Notes under the pieces: generated by a model
Told to the model about the DNA's origin: nothing
The model's input: only the letters and a program-made list of their open reading frames with translations
Database searches by the model: none
Assembly: GCA_030654555.1 (NCBI GenBank)
Contig: JAURXG010000033.1
Location: 1-9,877 of the forward strand
Length of the DNA stretch: 9,877 nucleotides
Source of the DNA: Aquabacterium sp.
GTDB lineage: Bacteria > Pseudomonadota > Gammaproteobacteria > Burkholderiales > Burkholderiaceae_C
Direction: 5' to 3'
Position numbers and translations under genes: made by a program
Shown here: positions 6,369-9,877 of the stretch, one piece after another
Position numbering within the stretch: position 1 is the stretch's first letter
Layout: the number at the start of each line of letters is the position of its first letter

Positions 6369-6788
6369 TCAGGCGGGGCGGGTGGACTGGAACAGCGCCA
6401 GCCGCCAGCGGCGCGGCTGGGCGGCATCGCGCAGCCAGACTTCGCTGGCCAGCGAGCGCGCCTCGATGATCTCGGCGGTGGGATCACGCTGCAGGCGCAG
6501 GTGCAGATCGCCGGTGACGATCGCGCAGTCACCGTGCAGGCGCACCTGTGGCGCGACCAGCGCGACCGACAGGAAGCGCGGCCCCGTCAGCACGAACTGC
6601 AGCAGCTGCGCGCGGTCGTGGCGCACGCCGGTGGCGTGGAGGTAGGTCAGCGTGTCGTGCAGCAGCGCGGCCAGCGCCTCGGCATCCCGCGCCACCACGG
6701 CCGCGGCACGAGCGCGCTCGGCGGCCAGCACTTCGGCGATGCACGCGTCGGCCGCGCACGCGTCGGCCCCACACGCGTCGGCACTCAT
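6369..6788 (-). CDS. SnoaL-like / DUF4440 NTF2-fold small protein
   Basis: This 139-residue protein fits the SnoaL-like/DUF4440 branch of the NTF2 fold. An N-terminal helix with EVLAAERARAAAVVARDAEA (19-38) is followed by LLHDTLTYLHATGVRHDRAQ (42-61), the usual first strand and conserved H-x-T-G turn. The C-terminal strands contain GDCAIVTGDLHLRL (86-99) and WRLALFQSTRPA (128-139). Family members include polyketide cyclases, isomerases and many proteins of unknown role near flavin monooxygenases. The ATG at 6788 overlaps the monooxygenase stop as ATGA, so the two are translationally coupled. It may act on or protect the hydroxylated product, but that is an inference. Residues 3-17 are an odd threefold ADAC-x repeat ahead of the domain. 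Confidence 0.85.
   Translation of the reverse strand: MSADACGADACAADACIAEVLAAERARAAAVVARDAEALAALLHDTLTYLHATGVRHDRAQLLQFVLTGPRFLSVALVAPQVRLHGDCAIVTGDLHLRLQRDPTAEIIEARSLASEVWLRDAAQPRRWRLALFQSTRPA
6742..6786. repeat. Three tandem 15-bp repeats inside the SnoaL-like gene start
   Basis: Units at 6742-6756, 6757-6771 and 6772-6786 share CACGCGTCGGC and differ only in the last four bases. The period is a multiple of three, so the minus-strand protein gains an ADAC-x motif three times, with cysteines at residues 6, 11 and 16. Each unit contains the palindrome ACGCGT. It looks like recent in-frame slippage duplication. Confidence 0.85.
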
Positions 6789-8278
6789 GCCACGGCCCCG
6801 CCGAGCTGGCGCTGCAGCAGCGCGCGCAGCGTCGCCTCGTCGGTGGCGGTGCCGGCCACGTAGCGGTCGGGCCGCACCAGCACGGCCGCGACGTCGAAGC
6901 CGGCCAGCCAGGCCTGCAGCGGCGCGCTGGCCGCGGGCACCACCACCGCCCGGCGGCCGGCCAGCGCCGTTGCCGCGGCGGCCAGCGCGGGCTGCACCAC
7001 CAGCGCATGGTGGTAGCCGACCGCGTCGTCGAAGCGGCTGCCGTCGTCGAACACCGGCTGCGGCGCGATGCGGCCGGCCTGCTCGCCGCCATCGTGTGCG
7101 CCCGGGCCCAGCGCCGGTTGCGGCGTGTGGAAGACCTGCGGGTTCGTCGTCATCTCGGCATTGCGCCGCGCCACCTGGGCCGGGTCGGTGGCCTGGATGA
7201 TGCCGCCCAGCCGCACCGCCGTCTCGATGAACTCGCGCACATGCGGCGAGCGCTCGCTCTCGTAGCTGTCGAGCAGCGACTCGGGCGCCACGCCCTGCAC
7301 CACATCGGCCAGCTTCCAGGCCAGGTTGGCCACGTCGCGCACGCCGGCGCACATGCCCTGGCCCATGAAGGGCGGGGTCTGGTGCGCGGCGTCGCCGGCG
7401 ATCAGCAGCCGGCCGTTGCGCCAGCCGCGCGCCACCACCGAGTGGAAGGTGTAGACCGCCGGCCGCTCCAGCGTGGCGTCGTCGGGCGTCACCCAGCGCG
7501 CCAGCAGCGGCCAGACGTTCTCGGGCCGGGTGAGGGTGGCCGGGTCGTCGCCGGGCATCAGCATCAGCTCCCAGCGCCGCCGATCGCCCACGCCGCGCAC
7601 ATAGGTGCTGGGTCGGCGCGGATCGCAGAACTGGATGCTGTGGTCGCCCAGGTCGGGCCGAGGGCGCTTGAGCAGCACGTCCAGCACCAGCCAGCGCTCG
7701 TGCGACTGCAGGTCGTCGAGCTCGGTGTCCATGAAGCGGCGCACCAGCGAGCGTGCACCGTCGCAGCCCACCACGTAGCGCGCCCGGGTCTCGTAGAGGC
7801 GGCCGCTGCGCATGTCTTCCACCCGCAGGCGCACACCATCGGCCTGCGGCTCGATGGCGAAGACGTCGTGGCGCAGGCGCAGCGCGATGTTCGGATGGCT
7901 CGCCATCCGCTGGCGCAGCACGCCCTCGAACACCGGCTGGTGAAAGCGGTAGCTGGCATGCCAGCCCTGCGGGCCGACCTGCTGCGGGCGCGACCAGTCG
8001 ATCAGCACATGGCCCTCGGCATCGACGAACTTCATGCCCGGCGAGACCAGCAGCTGCGGGCGCAGCGTCTCGGCCACGCCGATGGCCTGGAACACGCGCA
8101 TGCATTCGCCGTCGAAGTGGATCGCGCGCGGCAGGGCGTAGATATCGGCCTCGCGTTCGAGCACCAGCACCGACAGGCCACGCTCGGCCAGCAGGTTGGC
8201 CAGCGTGGCGCCGGCCGGGCCGCAGCCGATGATGGCGACGTCGTGCAGCGCCGCGGGGGTGGACGTGGACGGGGTCAT
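6785..8278 (-). CDS. FAD-dependent aromatic monooxygenase, MhpA-like (group A flavin hydroxylase)
   Basis: This 497-residue flavoprotein hydroxylase uses NAD(P)H and O2. The Rossmann FAD motif is DVAIIGCGPAGATLANLLAE (13-32), ending in the acid VLVLERE (38-44). The second FAD/NADPH motif VVGCDGARSLVRR is at 169-181. The third, GRLLIAGDAAHQTPPFMGQG, is at 289-308, followed by MCAGVRDVANLAWKL (309-323). This last stretch, especially H-Q-x-P-P-F-x-G-Q-G, resembles MhpA, which hydroxylates 3-(3-hydroxyphenyl)propionate. A shortened thioredoxin-like C-terminal domain ends with VAAVLVRPDRYVAGTA. Characterised MhpA proteins are somewhat longer (about 550 residues), so the substrate may be another phenol such as a resorcinol or hydroxybenzoate, and no symbol is given. 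AAGGG lies 8 nt before the ATG. The gap to the TRAP gene is 4 nt, which ties hydroxylation to uptake. Confidence 0.93.
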   Translation of the reverse strand: MTPSTSTPAALHDVAIIGCGPAGATLANLLAERGLSVLVLEREADIYALPRAIHFDGECMRVFQAIGVAETLRPQLLVSPGMKFVDAEGHVLIDWSRPQQVGPQGWHASYRFHQPVFEGVLRQRMASHPNIALRLRHDVFAIEPQADGVRLRVEDMRSGRLYETRARYVVGCDGARSLVRRFMDTELDDLQSHERWLVLDVLLKRPRPDLGDHSIQFCDPRRPSTYVRGVGDRRRWELMLMPGDDPATLTRPENVWPLLARWVTPDDATLERPAVYTFHSVVARGWRNGRLLIAGDAAHQTPPFMGQGMCAGVRDVANLAWKLADVVQGVAPESLLDSYESERSPHVREFIETAVRLGGIIQATDPAQVARRNAEMTTNPQVFHTPQPALGPGAHDGGEQAGRIAPQPVFDDGSRFDDAVGYHHALVVQPALAAAATALAGRRAVVVPAASAPLQAWLAGFDVAAVLVRPDRYVAGTATDEATLRALLQRQLGGAVA

Positions 8279-8282
8279 GGGG

Positions 8283-9590
8283 TCATCCCTTGAGGAGGGC
8301 CGGCAGCCACAGGCTCAGTGCCGGAAAGGCCAGCAGCAGCACCAGCCGCACGAGGTTGGACGCGACGTAGGGCGCCACGCCGCGGTAGATGGCGGCCAGC
8401 GGAATGCTGGGCGCGATGCCCTTGAGCACGAAGACATTCATGCCCAGCGGCGGGATCAGCATGCCCAGCTCGATGATCACCACGTTGATCACGCCCCACC
8501 AGATGGGGTCGAAGCCCCAGCTCTTGATCAGCGGCAGCACGAAGGGCATGGTCACCACCATCGCGGCCACCTCGTCGAACACCGCGCCGGCGACGATGAA
8601 CATCACCATCAGCACCGCCACCGCCGCCCAGATCGGCCAGCCCGAGGCCTGCACCGAGGCCACCAGCGCCTGCGGCGCCTGGGTGACGGTGGCGAAGTAG
8701 CCGAACAGCGAGGCGCCGATGATCAGCACGTAGATCATCGCGGCGGTGCTGGCGGTGCTGATCAGCGCGGCCTGCAGGCTGGCGCGGCGGATGCGCCGGC
8801 GCAGCGCGGCGAAGGCGAAGGCCATCACCGCGCCGACGGCCGCGCTCTCGGTGGCGGTGAATGCACCGGCGGCCATGCCGCCGATCACGGTGACCGCCAG
8901 CACGACCACCTGCCAGCTCTCGCGCAACGCGCGCAAGCGCTCTGCGGCGCTGGCGCGTGGGCCCACCGGGGCATCGGCCGGGCGCCAGCGCGTGTAAGCC
9001 ATGATCGTGCCCAGGTGCAGCGTGATCGCGATCAGCGCCGGCACCAGCGCCGCGATGTAGAGGGTGATGATCAGCTCCTGCGACAGCACGGCGTAGATCA
9101 CCATGATCGACGAGGGCGGGATCAGGATGCCCAGCGTGCCGCCCGAGGCCACCGTGCCGGCGGCGAAACCCGGCGCATAACCACGCGACAGCATGGACGG
9201 CAACGACGCGCGGCCGAAGGTGGCCGCCGTGGCCACCGAGCTGCCGCAGACCGCGCCGAAACCCGCGCAGCCGCCGATGGTGGCCATCGCCAGGCCGCCG
9301 CGCTTGTGGCCCACCACCGCGTAGGCCAGCCGGTACAGGTCTTCCGACAGGCCACCCAGGCTGGCGAACGAGCCCATCAGCACGAACAGCGGGATGGTCG
9401 CCAGATCGAGCGAGGCCAGCGCGTTCGAGGTCTCGGAGGCGATCATCGTCAGCGCCGGCGCAAAGCCCTGCAGCAGGCCGAAGCCGACGATGCCGGCCAG
9501 GCCCATCGCCACGCCCACCGGTACGTGCAGCAGGATCAGCACGAAGGTGGCCAGCAGGCCCCAGACGGTGAGCATCACCGGGTCGGTCAT
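8283..9590 (-). CDS. TRAP transporter large permease subunit (DctM family)
   Basis: This 435-residue, highly hydrophobic inner-membrane protein is the 12-helix-type ion-coupled permease of a TRAP system. Diagnostic segments are PLFVLMGSFASLGGLSEDLY (67-86), GCAGFGAVCGSSVATAATFG (107-126), GYAPGFAAGTVASGG (137-151) running into TLGILIPPSSIMVIYA (152-167), AGAFTATESAAVGAV (241-255), and LGMLIPPLGMNVFVLKG (375-391). The ATG at 9590 is preceded by GGGAGG at 4 nt and overlaps the small-subunit stop as ATGA. The natural substrates of TRAP systems are mostly organic acids, including sialate, dicarboxylates and aromatic acids. The following monooxygenase suggests an aromatic acid, which is an inference. 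The family is sure; the symbol is left empty because DctM itself refers to C4-dicarboxylate systems. Confidence 0.97.
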   Translation of the reverse strand: MTDPVMLTVWGLLATFVLILLHVPVGVAMGLAGIVGFGLLQGFAPALTMIASETSNALASLDLATIPLFVLMGSFASLGGLSEDLYRLAYAVVGHKRGGLAMATIGGCAGFGAVCGSSVATAATFGRASLPSMLSRGYAPGFAAGTVASGGTLGILIPPSSIMVIYAVLSQELIITLYIAALVPALIAITLHLGTIMAYTRWRPADAPVGPRASAAERLRALRESWQVVVLAVTVIGGMAAGAFTATESAAVGAVMAFAFAALRRRIRRASLQAALISTASTAAMIYVLIIGASLFGYFATVTQAPQALVASVQASGWPIWAAVAVLMVMFIVAGAVFDEVAAMVVTMPFVLPLIKSWGFDPIWWGVINVVIIELGMLIPPLGMNVFVLKGIAPSIPLAAIYRGVAPYVASNLVRLVLLLAFPALSLWLPALLKG

Positions 9591-9877
9591 GCGGCCTCCC
9601 GGGCCGGATCGCCAGCGCCCAGCGTGAGCAGGCCCACGCCCGCGGCGATGCCGATGAACAGCGCCACCGCACTCCACCACGGCCACACCGGCCAGCGCAG
9701 GATGGGCATCACGTCGCCGGTGGCCTGCAGCTCGATCGCGTAGCGCAGGTACTGCCAGGCCATCAGCGCGAAGAAGGCGGTGCACAGCAGGGCGCCGAAA
9801 CCGTCGAGCCGGCGGCTGGCCGCCGCGCCCAGGCGCTGGCCCACCAGCTCGACCGCGATGTTGGCGCGGCGCGCCAC
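9587..9877 (-). CDS. TRAP transporter small permease subunit (DctQ family), N terminus cut off by window edge
   Basis: The last 96 codons and stop are present; the protein runs off the right edge. The fragment holds two membrane helices, around residues 27-46 (FGALLCTAFFALMAWQYLRY) and 67-87. They are separated by the short DctQ-style linker ELQATGDVMPILRWPVWPWW, which matches the family's usual T/P-x-L-x-x-P-x-W-P segment. The hydrophilic start ARRANIAVELVGQRLG fits the loop that in DctQ reads H-I-R-V-x-x-L. The GTG at the edge is not taken as a start, because two further N-terminal helices are missing. With the large subunit (4-base ATGA overlap) it forms the membrane part of the TRAP transporter. 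The DctP-type binding protein is expected upstream, outside the window. Confidence 0.88.
   Translation of the reverse strand: MARRANIAVELVGQRLGAAASRRLDGFGALLCTAFFALMAWQYLRYAIELQATGDVMPILRWPVWPWWSAVALFIGIAAGVGLLTLGAGDPAREAA

Noticed and set aside
3520..6645. A 1041-codon open frame on the plus strand, antisense to the CoA transferase, sulfatase, receptor and SnoaL-like genes
   Set aside because: It is an antisense shadow of GC-rich codons. The translation is rich in His, Gln, Arg, Ala and Val without domain motifs, it crosses several well-supported genes on the other strand, and it has no good start context.
6548..8293. A 581-codon plus-strand frame opposite the flavin monooxygenase
   Set aside because: It has the same composition bias (His, Arg, Gly, Gln repeats) and no recognisable fold, while the opposite strand carries all FAD motifs in order.
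8196..9743. A 515-codon plus-strand frame opposite the TRAP large subunit
   Set aside because: The His/Gln/Arg/Asp-rich translation is the reverse complement of membrane-helix codons. The minus strand matches DctM throughout.

Overview
The window is GC-rich (roughly 70% by eye) and almost fully coding. Codon use, gene families and gene order suggest a chromosome of a betaproteobacterium in the Burkholderiales (a Rubrivivax/Leptothrix/Comamonadaceae-like background). The pointers are a Bug/TctC orphan receptor, a TRAP transporter, a Tsr-like chemoreceptor with a GGEP-type HAMP start, and PcaIJ-like CoA transferase subunits. The taxon is an inference from these families, not a database result.

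Layout, left to right. (1) Bases 2-148 (+) hold the last codons of a PfkB-family sugar kinase, followed by a strong hairpin terminator at 157-182. (2) A methyl-accepting chemotaxis protein lies on the minus strand (1804-236). Its upstream region contains a very good sigma-28 (FliA) promoter, an inverted repeat over the -35 box, and a perfect 11-bp hairpin in the transcribed leader. (3) A divergent RimJ/RimL-type GNAT acetyltransferase (2017-2592, +) follows. (4) Bases 9877-2644 are one tightly packed minus-strand gene train. In transcription order: TRAP small permease (5' end cut by the window edge), TRAP large permease, MhpA-like FAD monooxygenase, SnoaL/DUF4440-like small protein, Bug/TctC periplasmic binding protein, cytosolic Cys-type sulfatase, and 3-oxoadipate (or related 3-oxoacid) CoA-transferase subunits A and B. 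Three junctions are 4-base ATGA/GTGA stop-start overlaps, and the other gaps are 4-23 nt, so a single transcript is likely. Its promoter lies beyond the right edge.

Working model (inference). The gene train looks like a catabolic operon for an acidic, probably aromatic and possibly sulfated compound. TRAP would import it, a cytoplasmic formylglycine sulfatase would remove sulfate, the flavin monooxygenase would hydroxylate the ring, and PcaIJ would activate a 3-oxoacid product with CoA for thiolysis. No ring-cleavage dioxygenase, thiolase, TctAB membrane subunits or sulfatase-maturation enzyme is present in this window, so the pathway is incomplete as seen. The most unusual points are the combination of sulfatase, MhpA-like hydroxylase and PcaIJ in one operon, the coexistence of TRAP permeases with an orphan TTT receptor, and the structured control region of the chemoreceptor gene.
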